NCBI RefSeq assembly: GCF_004210375.1 | Contig: NW_027467782.1 | Location: 22,423,276 to 22,487,275 of the forward strand | Length of the DNA: 64,000 nucleotides | DNA from: Tachypleus tridentatus | Lineage: Eukaryota; Arthropoda; Merostomata; Xiphosura; Limulidae | Direction of reading: 5' to 3' | In this document: piece by piece, positions 49,225 to 60,852 of the stretch | How positions within the stretch are numbered: position 1 is the stretch's first letter | Layout: each line of letters opens with the position of its first letter | Position numbers and translations under genes: made by a program | Notes under the pieces: generated by a model | The model's input: only the letters and a program-made list of their open reading frames with translations | Database searches by the model: none | What the model was told of the DNA's origin: nothing

Positions 49225-49497
49225 TTTGGTTTGTTTTGAAATTCACGCGAAGCTACACGAGGGCTATCGGTAGTCGTTCCCAATTTTGTAGTGTAAGAGT
49301 AGAAAGGAGGCAGCTAGTCATTACCACCCACTGCCAACTCTTGGGTTACTCCTTTACTAACGAATAGTGAGATTGACCGTCACAATATAACACCCCCACG
49401 GCTGAAAAGGGCGAGCATGTTAGATGTGATGGGGACTCAAACCTGCGACCCTCGGAATACGAGTCGAGTGCCTTAGCCACCTGGCCATGCCGGGTCC
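49225..49497 (-). repeat. tRNA-headed SINE, family 1
   Basis: A full-length minus-strand copy. The plus strand runs from GAAATTCACGCGAAGCTACA to CACCTGGCCATGCCGGGTCC. Confidence 0.87.
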
Positions 49498-49851
49498 TTG
49501 TCTAAGTTGAGCTAGCTAACCAATTTATCTACGAAACATATTTCATAGGGTTATAAGCTGGCGTATTTAAATATTTATACCACATCTATATATAAAACAG
49601 CGAAAGAGAACTATTTCAAAACCATAACATCACGGTAAGTAAAGTAAACCGATGCCTAAGGCACTTTTATTAATTTCTAATTAAGATTTAAGATTAACCA
49701 GATACTTAACTTATTTTCGTCTATAGTTGTTTTAAATATGAATAACATTATGCAGATTCTTGTTTCCACGATCATATTTTAATCTTTTCCTTATTTTTCT
49801 GATGTTACATTTAATATAATATTTAATTCTTGTTCGCTCTTTTGTAAATAT

Positions 49852-49938
49852 TGTGTGTGTGTTACCTTATAGCAAAGCCACATCGGGCTATCTGCTGAGT
49901 CTACCAAGGGAATCGAACCCCTGATTTGTAAATATTAT
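49852..49938 (-). repeat. SINE family 2, partial
   Basis: ACCTTATAGCAAAGCCACAT, CGGGCTATCTGCTGAGTCTA, CCAAGGGAATCGAACCCCTG is the tail and box-B complement. The head is lost. Confidence 0.78.
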
Positions 49939-50195
49939 ATCGCTGAGTATAAAAGCTATTATAAGAGAAGAAAATAATGAAAGACAGAATAATGTTACCA
50001 ACCTTCGTAAGAAGTAATAAGTTTCATAGAATGCACGAGTTATGAAGCGTTTAGTTGGAATAGTTTGAAACTAGATTCAGGTTTATTCTAAGTTAGTTTT
50101 TAATAGCAAATGTTGCAGTTTATCGCATGTATGGTTTTATTCTTCAGACTACAAACTTTTCTATCACATCAATTTGAGGTATAAATCAAAAAGTA

Positions 50196-50460
50196 GTTTG
50201 TTTGTTTTTTAATTTCGCGCAAAGCCACATGAAAGCTATCTGCACTAACCGTTCCTAATTTAGCAGTGTAAGACTAAATGGAAGTCAACTAGTCATCACC
50301 ACCCACCACCAACTCTTTTACCAACGAATAGTGGAATAAACCGTCACATTATAACGCCCCCATGTCTGAAAGGACGAGCATGTTTGGTGTGAAGGGGATT
50401 TGAAACAGCTCCTCTCGAATTACGAGTCGAGTGTCTCCACAACCTGGCCATGCCGGGCCC
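50196..50460 (-). repeat. tRNA-headed SINE, family 1
   Basis: A near full-length minus-strand copy from TTAATTTCGCGCAAAGCCAC to CTGGCCATGCCGGGCCC. It has a short deletion of the TTGGGCTAC block. Confidence 0.87.
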
Positions 50461-50734
50461 TATTAAAAAGTAGGAACACTTCTAAAAATATTACAAACTG
50501 ATACTGAAGTCACAGAACTCAGAATGAAGTACAGTAACAATTATATTTATTTAATAATCAATAACATTAACAATTTATTTGAACATAAACGCATCATAAA
50601 GTTCCTTAGCGTACTATTATTTGTAAAAAATGAATTACATTGGTATTATAGCAATATTGGTTTGGGGATTTACTAAATACACCAAGGATAACACGAATCA
50701 ATGAACACGAAAATGGTCAATGTAGTTACCAATG

Positions 50735-51000
50735 TCGTAAACAACGACCTTCATCCTTAGGGTGACGTGACAGACAGCTGAATGAAGTTGTGAACACGGG
50801 AAATTTGCATATTTGCCGGTAGATGGCAGCAGATAACCTTTGCTAATCTATAACCCATTGTTATTATTTTGCTATTAATTCGGTTTAAAAGAAACGATAA
50901 ATCTCTGCAATGATGTGTCATAACAACGTTGTTTTTTATGCCCACAACTCGCAGTGTATGGGAATTAAAGTTTTAATACCCATACCAACCGTACAACAGA
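50735..51000. repeat. Possible degenerate Penelope-type terminus
   Basis: Near 50990 the string TTTTAATACCCATACCAACC resembles the TTAATACC/ATACCA end of the arms at 21121-21305. Near 50926 lies AACGTTGTT, and the minus strand near 50765-50735 reads CACCCTAAGGATGAAGGTCG. Each piece is short, so this is tentative. Confidence 0.3.
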
Positions 51001-51509
51001 TTACCGTACAACAAAATAACCAACAGATTATTTTTTAAATGAAACTTAAGTGTAGTCAGGAGTTGATTGTGAAACAGTTAACTTCTTTTCTCCAAATAAA
51101 ATATTAGTAACGTAGGTTGAGGTACCATTTTAAAAAAGGTCAAACTAGGCTAGACTCATTTTCATGCATCTGTGATAAGTTTTTTTTCTTGAATGATTTT
51201 AGACAAAGATATATGAATACACACATCTCATTATATACATATATAAAGACAGAAAGGTTCCCCTCGATGGTTTTGAATTTCACCAAAAGAAAAACAGTTT
51301 CATCATTAAAGTAGAACATTTATTCTTGTTGGTTCTGAAGTGGGAAACTTTCACCATTAGCAGTGTCTCATTAAACCTTACAAAAACATCATGTAATATT
51401 TTATAATGAGACAAGTTTCATTTTAATCTAGAAAAATTCGTCAAGTTGGATGTTTCTTGTTTTTTATGGTCAGACTGTAATGATAACTATATGTCAACCC
51501 TTTAACATA

Positions 51510-51840
51510 AGCGTAGATAGACAGACAGACAAATATCTAGATAGATAGACAAACAGACAGCTAGATAGACAATTAAACAGACGGAATTACAGACAGGCGA
51601 TTAACTACACGGACATACAGATAGATAGACAATTAAAGAAACGGATGTAGAAACAAATAGACAATTAAACAGATTATGTACAGCTACACAATGAAAGAGA
51701 GATGCGCAGATAGAAAATTAAACAGATGGATGTAGAAACAGACAATTAACTAAACAGATGTACTGATAGATAAACAATTAAACAGGCGTATGCACTGACG
51801 AATAGACAATTAAACAGACGGAGGTGCAGACAGATAACAG
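51510..51840. repeat. Minisatellite with AGATAGACAATTAAACAG units
   Basis: Degenerate units of about 40 bp built on GATAGACAATTAAACAGACG and GATGTACAGAC, with (AGAC)n and (AGAT)n-like stretches. About eight units. Confidence 0.8.
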
Positions 51841-52254
51841 AATAAATTTATTATAATCTTTGTTTACATAATTATAAAGTAATACACATATATATTTTGT
51901 AAATTTTAGGTCAATTTAATTTTTTTATTTATTTATAACAGCTCGTTTATTCTAGAGTTGCACTTTATAAAAACAAATGGAAGATATAGAGAAACTTTAA
52001 ATCATGTAATACAACATGCGTAGCTATTGTATTCACTTCATATCAAGTACTTTGTTTCGTTCATGAGTATCGGCATACTTTAAAACACAAAAGGCACCTC
52101 TACGAGTTTCATTAGTACTTCTAAAATCATTACTGCAACATTCTATATATAAGGAGACTTTGTCAATATCCCATATAAGCCCTGTACAAGTATCGTTACA
52201 CGAGGTAAGGTCCTACTGGCGTTTTCTTAGGTCTCACTACTTCTTTCTTGTATA

Positions 52255-52440
52255 ATTCTTATTAGGGACTGAACAAGTACCTTTACACCTGTACGAGTAT
52301 CTTTGCATCTGTTTAAATCAGTTGTACCTGTACGAGTATCATTACATCTGTTTAAATCAGTTGTACCTGTACAAGTATCTTTACATCTGTTTAACTCAGT
52401 TGTACTTGTACAAGTATCGTTACATCTGTTTATATCAAGT
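52255..52440. repeat. Minisatellite, ~41 bp unit
   Basis: About four copies of TTGTACCTGTACGAGTATCA, TTACATCTGTTTAAATCAG, the last diverging to TATATCAAG. Confidence 0.85.
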
Positions 52441-52449
52441 CATACCAAA

Positions 52450-52555
52450 ATAACCCAATTATAACACAAAAGCAATCCCATTATAACACACAAAACAACC
52501 CCATTGTAACACAAAAGCAATCCCATTATAACACACAAAACAATCCCCTTTGTGC
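52450..52555. repeat. Short tandem repeat (CCCATTATAACACAAAAGCAA)
   Basis: Two or three nested copies of AACACAAAAGCAATCCCATT and AACACACAAAACAA follow directly on the 41-bp array. Confidence 0.7.
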
Positions 52556-52599
52556 TACCTCAGCAAGTATTTTTATTGGTTAACAAAAGATACAGATTG

Positions 52600-52800
52600 G
52601 GGTATTGGTCTGTACTAAGTGGCACCACTACGTATTGATTACTATATATTGAGTGGCACCATTAGGTATTAGGATGTGTTATCCTAAACTGAGTAGCACC
52701 ACCACCAGGTATGAATTACTCTATACTGAGTGGCACCATTAAATATTAAGGAATATTGTGCTGTATTGAGTTACACCACTGGATATCAGGGTGTTATTAC
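52600..52800. repeat. Minisatellite, ~50 bp unit
   Basis: About four degenerate copies of CTGAGTGGCACCATTAGGTA with spacers TATTACTATAY. A 141-codon frame starting at 52756 begins in this array and has no recognisable domain. Confidence 0.7.
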
Positions 52801-53447
52801 CATACAGAGAATAACAGTACTAATCACTTGATTCAGAGATCATTATGCTGTAGCAGCAACTTGTTGGGAAGACATTTTATTTCATTGGTAAGTTCATCTT
52901 CTGTCAGACAGAACAGTTCCATTCCCCCTCTTACTTGTGCGGCCAGAGCTTTCCTTCTTTACTTCGTTGTTCTAGATACTGCTCTGTTCCACGCTATCCA
53001 AACCTGTACAAAAACGTTCCAGAAGTTCTTCTATACTGAACGGTCCGTTCTCGGTTCTCCTTCGTTTCACGTGGTTCCAGATACTTCTCTGTACCAGATA
53101 GTTCCAGATTCAAACGTTCGAAGAAACATTCTCGAAATTTCAGTGAAAATGTTCATGCACAGTAATGCTAACAGTGTTTAGGACTTTAGATTTAAATGTG
53201 CTTTACAAACAGTTAGGTATAACCAACAGCATGGAAATAAAAATTGGCTATTTTTGTCGTTAATTAATAACTTGTTTATTTCTCAATTCAGCCTTAAACG
53301 TGGCTGTTTCTAATTGAAAGTACACATAGTTTATTACTGAATTGACATTCCAAGCCTAAACAAAACGTGTTACTTGTTTATACGAAACTAATGACTATAC
53401 GCTATAGACGCTTGTTCTAGGAGAGAGTCTCTGCCTTTTTTTAGGTT

Positions 53448-53680
53448 ATCCCGGCATGGTCAGGTGATTACGACAATCAACTCGCAATCTGAGGGTCGTG
53501 GGTTGGAATCCCTCTCATATCAAACATGCTCACCCTTTCAGCTGTGGAGGTGGTACAATGTTACGTTCAATCCTGCCATTCGTTGGTAAAAGAGTAACCC
53601 AAGAATTGGCGGTAGGCGGTGATGACTAGCTGCCTTCCATCTAGTAACTAAACTAATGTTATGTTAGGGACGGCTAGTGA
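53448..53680 (+). repeat. tRNA-headed SINE, family 1, 3'-truncated
   Basis: TCCCGGCATGGTCAGGTGAT, TCGCAATCTGAGGGTCGTGG form the head, with the body to TTAGGGACGGCTAGTGAAC. The tail is lost. Confidence 0.85.
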
Positions 53681-53699
53681 ACTTTTTTTGGTATTTAGA

Positions 53700-54600
53700 G
53701 TGTTGTTTATACCATTGTTAAGTAATAAAAATTATATTTATAACATCGAACACAATTTTAAGTTATTTAATATTATGTTTTATTATTAGTATTTGAACGT
53801 ACTCTTGTCATTCATTTTGTTTCTGACCCTTTTTTTGTCATGAAAACAGCCTGTCATGATAGCCTTATTGTGACCTCTCTTCTGAAGAGAAGGATTAGAT
53901 GAGTCTGGGAGAGCTGGTTCGAAGATTATTTAACATTCTTCTTGTATTCTACGTGTGATGTGAAACGGAGAGTTGATGAGGATCCTTTCAGCTTACGAGA
54001 CTCCTGAACGTTATATAAAGATCTCATTCTTCATTATTTAAAAATATTTTCACAAGAGGAGCTTTCTCTTCGCGTCGAGCAATCACCAGGACTTACTTAA
54101 TACTGAAATCTTTACATCGTAATGCGTTATTAAAACCCTCGAAAATTAAAGTTACCAACACGTGTCTTTTGACAACGAAACTTCCATGTAAAAGTCGAGC
54201 CTTGTCACAATATTAATAGTTCTTCTTGTTATTCTAATAGACTCAGATAATCATCGAGGCTTAAACTGAGATTATCGAGGAAGAATATCAGTTCTAAAGA
54301 AAGAAATTACGTGTGACTTGAGGACCTAGTTAAAAACCATAAAACTCAAACCTACACTTCCCTGAATTTCTCCCAGACAGTTTTTCTCCTAGTATTGAGT
54401 TTTAAGAATCTCTTATTAGTATTACTGGTATACCATAGTTTCCCTGTTATGTTTTCTTGTATTTGTTTGTTTTTCTTAACTGAAACTTGAAAGTTAGGGA
54501 CACCTAAATTTACCGAGTTACAACGTTAAGTTCCGGGTTTAGTAGAAAAAATGTACAGATAACTAATCGTGTAGTTTTGTGCTGTAAACAAACCAATATA
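53700..54600. other. Gene-free sequence
   Basis: Nothing recognised. Confidence 0.4.
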
Positions 54601-54602
54601 TA

Positions 54603-54695
54603 TTTCCCCAACTGAATAGTGATAATTTTACGGTCTTCAATCCTAAAATCCGCGGTTCGATTCCTCGCTGTGGACAGAGAGAAGGTAGCTCATTG
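54603..54695 (+). repeat. Degenerate SINE head (family 2 type)
   Basis: GTGATAATTTTACGGTCTTC then AATCCTAAAATCCGCGGTTC, GATTCCTCGCTGTGG keep the box-A spacing and a good box B. The tail is diverged. Confidence 0.5.
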
Positions 54696-54819
54696 AGTAA
54701 ATTTACACTAAACTGACTAAAGCAACAGCAGGAAATCCATCTCACAAGGATCTGAGTAAATAACGTAATTAATGCATCGCAGTCATTTAAAAAAACATTG
54801 ATTAAAAATAATAACAATA

Positions 54820-54843
54820 ATATATATATATATATATATATAA
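54820..54843. repeat. (TA)n microsatellite
   Basis: A perfect TA run of about 11 repeats. Confidence 0.85.
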
Positions 54844-55119
54844 AGTAACTACAGCCAAGTTAGAAACACTATCGTAATTATGCACACAGAATTTAACGTT
54901 TGAACAAACCGCAGGTTCTGACACTGATGTTCTAGATACTTAAAGTTACATTAATTACTCCAACGTCACGTACAGAAAAATAACAATTTAATATCTGTAA
55001 TAAATCAAGAGAAATAACCATTCAAACAGAGGTGAAAATATTGTTTTTGTTCAGAAAACAAAACTTATAGCAGATAAAGGAAAGTATACTATTGAATGCT
55101 CAGTGCCTTATAAAACGAT

Positions 55120-55970
55120 TTTGGAGCCATACCACGTCGTCACAATCCATGTTGCCAGATCCATGACGACCGGGAATCTCGACAATATTAAAAGTTATGT
55201 AATGTAGTTTCCATTGCGGAAGGCTCAGTCGTAATATTGTCGTGTCCAAACCACACTTATTCTCACTAAAAGGTTTACATATTCCATCTGGTTTACGAGG
55301 ACAACGATTTTGTAACGCCAGTTTCTAGGAACAGAAATCAGTATGTGCAACTTGATCAGTATGTTTACATATGCAATAGAGCGATACCCGTTTCATTCTC
55401 CACTCGCTAGAGGTGTGAGATGGTTAAACGTTAAATATGACTGTAAGCCTTATATTGGTGAACGTTTACCCAAATGGCCTGACTTCCAGATAAAGATATT
55501 TATCACATTTCTTGTAGTCGAATGAGACACGTGGATGGCTTTTACTACTACTTTTTTGAACTTGTGAACACTCACCTCTTAGAAAATGCTGCACTTTGCT
55601 CATTATGGTTGTGATACGACTTGTTACAGGTCTCTTTTTGGATGGTCCTGGGGTTCATTTTGATCCACATTCTTTTGTTATTCAATGTAATTAAGTTCAA
55701 AGGATATCTCCGTCTTGGAAATTCTAAATCCACGAACTGAATACATCTTTACAGTCTAAATGTATGATATTTATGTCGAAAAAGCTATTACATACACCTT
55801 CCAAAAGCGGTCAGTTTTCTGCGATATTTCACTGCCTACGATACACTAAAAATGTCAAAATGTAGTTCTGATACAATCCATTCCACCACGACTTTGAATT
55901 GCCTGTGGTTGTCACGGTTCTTGCTAATTTGCATATTCAAATTGTTTCAACTTATAGCATTCAACCCTGT
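55120..55970 (+). repeat. Unnamed dispersed repeat A, copy 2
   Basis: The second copy of the repeat at 48110-48950, same strand, about 7 kb away. The left part contains CCATGACGACCGGGAATCTC, again faintly like a hammerhead-type core. The 60-codon frame at 55343-55525 lies inside the repeat and is unsupported. Confidence 0.65.
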
Positions 55971-55974
55971 ATAT

Positions 55975-56835
55975 TAAAAAGAATTTTATAAATATATATA
56001 GCCATTATTATTATTATTATTGTTGTTATTAAAATTTGTTTTATCTTCTACATCTTGTAAATAGGTTAAAATTAGTTGCAAAGTTCCCAACGGATGGCAG
56101 CACATATGAATAAGTAATACTTTTTGGTAACAGTTTTTCAAATTTCTTTGATAGAATTAAAATATACAAATTAAAAATTATTTTAACTTAAATCTTACGA
56201 AGCTAAATTTAACAAAAGATTCTAAATCATTCATCTGATAAAACTATAAATTGTTCAAGTAAATGTTAGATATTTGAAATAATAATTATAGCTAAACTCA
56301 AGCTTCGTGTTGTAAAAAATTAAACTTTCAAATTTATTGCCGTGATTCGACCAAACCAGATTACATGTAAAAAATAGCCAACAAAAAGGACCAGCAGTTT
56401 TAAAACATGTAAAACCGTGTACCTCTTCAACTTGACATTTCTAGCGTTTGTGAAAAATTATGTATAAAACGAAAACAACACAAAAACTACCTAGTTGGAT
56501 ATACACCTCTTTCGTGGATATCCTTACGTTAATTATGTCTTGAAGTTTTGACACAATTATGAATCTTGCTTGATCAGAGTTTATTGGAAAGAATTTTTAC
56601 GAACGTTGTATCCAAATATTTTCCTGTAATTACTAATAAAACATAAACTGATAGAGAAAAGTAAACAAAAGTTTATAAAAACTGTAGAAAAATACACATC
56701 AAAGATGTTCAGGGTTATGTAATCTGTTCCTGTAGACAAATTCACATCCAAGATGTTCAGTCATGTACTTTACTCCTGCATGTATATATACACATATATA
56801 TATCCGATATGTTTAAGGTTATCTACTTTCTACTT
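55975..56835. other. Gene-free AT-rich sequence
   Basis: Contains an (ATT)n run at 56005-56032; otherwise nothing recognised. Confidence 0.4.
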
Positions 56836-56839
56836 GTTA

Positions 56840-57110
56840 GGCCCGGCATGGCCAGGTAGTTAAGGCACTCGACTTGCAATCTGTGGGTCGTGGGCTCGAA
56901 TCCCCGTCACATCAAACATGCTTGCCCCTTCAGCCGCGGGTGCGTTATAATGCGACGATCAATCCTACTATTCATTGGTAAAAGAGTGGCCCAAGAGTTG
57001 GCGGTAGGTGGTGATGACTGAACTGCCTTTCCTCTAGACTTACTTTGCTAAATTAGGGAAAGCTAGCGCAGGCGGCTCTCGCCTAGCTTTGGGCGAAATT
57101 TAAAACAAAA
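56840..57110 (+). repeat. tRNA-headed SINE, family 1
   Basis: Full length, from GGCCCGGCATGGCCAGGTAG to GGGCGAAATTTAAAACAAAA. It ends 18 bp before the TA target of the Tc1 element. Confidence 0.9.
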
Positions 57111-57130
57111 AAAGTACCAGTATGTATATA

Positions 57131-58543
57131 CAGTCATGTGAAAAAGTTAGGGCACCCAATGAAAGCCTGTGTATTTTTGCAACATTTTTGGATATATAGA
57201 TATTTAATCTCAATTTTAACAACACTCAGAAATTATAGGAATATAACTAAACAATTAAAACTGAAGAAAAAACTTTTCAAGATTTTCTGTAAATATAATT
57301 CTAAAAAAATGCATATTCTAACTGAGGAAAAAGTTAGGACACCCCACATTTATTTCCACTTAAAATGGCTCAACTCACATACAGGTGTATCACAACAGGT
57401 GCACATGATTAGAAGATCGTTACTCATCATTTTGAATGAGGCTTGCCTCATTTCGTTTTGTGTGCTCCTGACTGTTGAAGTGAGAGTGAGCATCTTGCTG
57501 AGAGCAAAAGAGCTGTCTCAGGCCATCGGAAAGAAAATTGTAGAAGCTTATGAGTCTGGTAATGGATTTAAAAAAATTCCAACAGATTTTGAAATCAGCC
57601 ATTCCACTGTCCGGAAAACAGTCAACAAGTGGAGGGCTTTCAAAACAACTGCCAACATGCCCAGGTCTGGTCGTCCAAGCAAGTTCACCCCGATAGCAGA
57701 CCGCAAAACGCTAAAAGAGGTCTCCAAACACCCTAACATGTCATCACGGACCCTACAGCAGGCTCTGGCTACTGTTGATGTAAAAGTGCATGCCTCTACA
57801 ATCAGAAAGAGACTGCACAAGTTTAACTTGCATGGGAGGTATGCAAGGAGAAAATCTTTGCTCTCTAAGAGAAACATCAAGGCCGGACTGAAGTTTGCTA
57901 GAGATAATGTAGAAAAATACCAGGACCTCTGGAATAATGTTCTTTGGACAGATGAGTCCAAAATTGAATTATTTGGACACCAGAACAGAGGACATGTTTG
58001 GCGTAAACTAAATACAGGATTCCAGGAAAAGTACCTCATACCAACTGTGAAGCATGGAGGTGGAAGTGTCATGGTTTGGGGCTGCTTTGCTGCAGCAGGA
58101 CCTAGACAGCTCACAATCATAGAATCCACCATGAATTCTACTGTATATCAGAGGGTGCTTGAGGATCATGTGAGACCATCTGTACGAAAATTAAAGCCGA
58201 AGCGGAACTGGACCCTGCAACACGACAATGACCCAAAACATACCAGTAAGTCCACCAAGGACTGGCTAAGAAATGGAGAGTCTTGGAATAGCCGAGTCAA
58301 ACTCCAGATCTTAATCCCATTGAGATGCTGTGGGGTGACTTGAAACGGGCTGTACATGCAAGAAACCCCTCAAACATCTCTCAGCTGAAAAAATTCAACA
58401 TTGAGAAGTGAGGCAAACTTTCTTCAGACCGATGTCAGAGACTGGTAGATGGCTACAAGAAGCGTCTCACTGCAGTTATTTCAGCCAAAGGGGGTAACAC
58501 TAGTTATTAGGGGGTAGGATGTTCTGACTTTTTCACATGACTG
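57131..58543 (+). mobile_element. Tc1-type transposon, almost full length (1413 bp)
   Basis: The left end CAGTCATGTGAAAAAGT and the right end (reverse complement CAGTCATGTGAAAAAGT) are identical inverted repeats flanked by TA at 57129-57130 and 58544-58545. A second copy of the left-end motif, AAAAAGTTAGGACACCCC, lies at 57329-57346 in direct orientation to AAAAAGTTAGGGCACCC at 57140-57156. This suggests the internal direct repeats (IR/DR layout) known from several Tc1 families as transposase-binding sites. The coding region lies between. Confidence 0.95.
57492..58510 (+). pseudogene. Tc1 transposase (DD34E), frameshifted
   Basis: The open frame begins at 57138 inside the terminal repeat, but family homology starts at about 57492 (ILLRAKELSQAIGKKIVEAY), where ATC replaces the expected ATG. 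Paired-type helix-turn-helix domains follow (GFKKIPTDFEISHSTVRKTV, then a GRPSKFT hinge). The catalytic core has LWTDESKIELFGH (Asp at residue 272 of the long frame) and LQHDNDPKHTSKS (Asp 363). About 7 bases are missing near 58279; after it the frame shifts and reads NPIEMLWGDLKRAVHARN with the catalytic Glu at 58322. From that Asp codon to the Glu codon is 98 bases, and adding the 7 missing gives the 105 of DD34E. In the original frame TAG at 58289 and TGA at 58409 each replace a Trp codon. The family C-terminus ends at TAG 58508-58510. The enzyme is inactive. Confidence 0.92.
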
Positions 58544-58884
58544 TACATGTCCGAGATGCCCAAAATTATTTTACACTGTTACAACTTGTTTTGTTTTTTC
58601 ACTGTTACAGATTGTTTTACACTGTTAAAGGCTTTGTATAGCTTATTTCTTTAAATTGGATGATTTCTTTTCTAGTTCTTCCCCCTAACTTTTACACACC
58701 TTACAGAAACTTTAACCTAATAGTTTCTTTTAAAAAATAAAACGGAATATTTTGTTTACGAAATTTACATTTTATTGTTTTCACTGTATAATAAAACGCA
58801 CTCCACTCTGTCTCCGTGATAAAACTGATGTTTCGCAGTCTATTTCAACAAATGATCAAGTTGTCAAGACTAACTTCATCAGAA

Positions 58885-59115
58885 CCAAAATCACGGCCAT
58901 TTCTGTGACGATCAACCAATCAGACTTTGTCTAAAATCGGATACCGCGGCCATTTCTGTGACGATCAACCAATCAGCCTTTGTATAAAATTGAATACCGC
59001 GGCCATATCTGTGAGGGTTAATCAATCACCCTTCCTCTAAAATTGGATATTTGTGAGGGTTAACTACTCAGTTTTCGTCTACTAATCATATATTGCGGCC
59101 ATATTTTTGAGGTTT
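58885..59115. repeat. Minisatellite, ~55-60 bp unit
   Basis: About four copies of CGGCCATTTCTGTGACGATC, AACCAATCAGACTTTGTCTA, AAATCGGATACCG, decaying to the right (TGTGAGGGTTAATCAATCAC). Each unit carries an ACCAATCA/CCAAT-like box. Confidence 0.8.
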
Positions 59116-59119
59116 AACT

Positions 59120-59815
59120 TAATATTCATTACTCATAACTACAATCATATTATACAATCAAAAGGCCAGTCCAATTTTGCATCCTAACGAGGAAGTCTAA
59201 GCTTACAAACAGATACTAGGAGATGTTTTAATTTATTTCATTTCTTCACCTTACATCAACCAACAAAGAGATTATAATGTAAATAAATTATTACAAACTG
59301 TATCCAAGTATGAGTTTACATAAAAACAGTTTCTTGATTTTCGATAAACGTATGATTGAAAGTTTTTCAGAATTTTGGCTGTAAACTAATTTTATAAGAT
59401 GTAAAAACTATTTGAAAGATATTTCAGTCTATTATTCTGCTAATGTTGACTTGTGTGTAACACTATGTTTTATGTAGACTCCTCATGATTGCTTTATAAT
59501 AATATTTACAGGAAAATTATTTACTAACAGGTCACCCCTTAAGTGGTAATAGCTGTAAGTACAAATAAATCATGTTGAGATGGTTGTCAAAATACATTCT
59601 TTATATTGATATATCATATATCTCAATATTTGTAACATTTGATCTAATTCTAAACTTGATTACTAAATAATACAAATATATTTCACTAAATTATACAGCG
59701 TTAAGTAAGTAGTGTTTTATTATTACCAGGGGCAAGAGAATAAAAATTATAACGTGATGATACCAGAGTCTTACCTTGGAACCTTAAAACGTATTTTCGA
59801 GTGCATCTTCACTTT
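59120..59815. other. Gene-free AT-rich sequence
   Basis: Nothing recognised. Confidence 0.4.
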
Positions 59816-59820
59816 ATTTA

Positions 59821-59935
59821 ACGCCCCCTAAGAGGCACGACGGTAAGTCTGCGGGCTAATAATGTAAAAACCTAAGTTTCGATACCTGCGTTAAGCAAAG
59901 TAGAAATGACATATTATGTAGCTTTGTATTAGACT
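59821..59935 (+). repeat. Degenerate tRNA-headed SINE, family 2
   Basis: CGCCCCCTAAGAGGCACGAC, GGTAAGTCTGCGGGCTAATA form the head, AAGTTTCGATACC the box B, and TATGTAGCTTTGTATTAGAC the tail. It directly precedes the 37-bp minisatellite. Confidence 0.6.
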
Positions 59936-59944
59936 ATAAAAATC

Positions 59945-60852
59945 TTTTAACTGTATGAATAATATGTGAGTTGCTGAGTGAGGTCTACTGTATGAGTAAT
60001 ATGTGATTTACTGAGTGAAGTCTACTGTATGAGTAATATGTGAGTTGCTGAGTGAGGTCTACTGTATGAGTAATATGTGATTTACTGAGTGAGGTCTACT
60101 GTATGAGTAATATGTGAGTTACTGAGTGAAGTCTATTGTATGAGTAATTTTTGTGATTTACTGAGTGAAGTCTACTGTATGAGTAATATGTGATTTACTG
60201 AGTGAAGTCTATTGTATGAGTAATTTTTGTGATTTACTGAGTGAAGTCTACTGTATGAGAAATATGTGATTTACTGAGTGAGATCTACTGTATGAGTAAT
60301 ATGTGAGTTGTTGAGTGAAGTCTACTGTATGAGTAATATGTAAGTTGCTGAGTGAAGTCTACTGTATGAGTAATATGTGAGTTGTTGAGTGAAGTCTACT
60401 GTATGAGTAATGTGTGAGTTGCTGAGTGAAGTCTACTGTATGAGTAATATGTGAGTTACTGAGTGAAGTCTACTGTATGAGTAATATGTGAGTTACTGAG
60501 TGAAGTCTACTGTATGAGTAATATGTGAGTTGTTGAGTGAAGTCTACTGTATGAGTAATATGTGAGTTGTTGAGTGAAGTCTACTGTATGAGTAATATGT
60601 GAGTTACTGAGTGAAGTCTACTGTATGAGTAATATGTGAGTTACTGAGTGAAGTCTACTGTATGAGTAATATGTGAGTTACTGAGTGAAGTGAGTTACTG
60701 AGTCTAGTAATATGTGAGTTACTGAGTGAAGTCTACTGTATGAGTAATATGTGAGTTACTGAGTGAAGTCTACTGTATGAGTAATATGTGAGTTGTTGAG
60801 TGAAGTCTACTGTATGAGTAATATGTGAGTTGCTGAGTGAAGTCTACTGTTT
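59945..60852. repeat. Minisatellite, 37 bp unit, about 24 copies
   Basis: The unit is GAGTGAAGTCTACTGTATGA followed by GTAATATGTGAGTTACT. Units alternate GTGAGTTRCT, GTGAGTTGTT and GTGATTTACT, and a few carry TAATTTTTGTGATTT. One irregular junction lies near 60690-60712. Most units differ by only one to three bases, so the array is young or homogenised. The ORF opening at 60830 starts in the last unit. Confidence 0.95.

Noticed and set aside
52756-53181. 141-codon plus-strand ORF
   Set aside because: Starts inside a minisatellite and has internal repeats (CCAGATACT-CTCTG) with no domain.
55120-55200. Further hammerhead-like core (CATGACGACCGGGAATCTCG)
   Set aside because: The GAAA part is missing (GACAATATT follows) and helix II is weak, so similarity is probably chance.
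57548-58132. 194-codon minus-strand ORF
   Set aside because: It is the antisense shadow of the Tc1 transposase.
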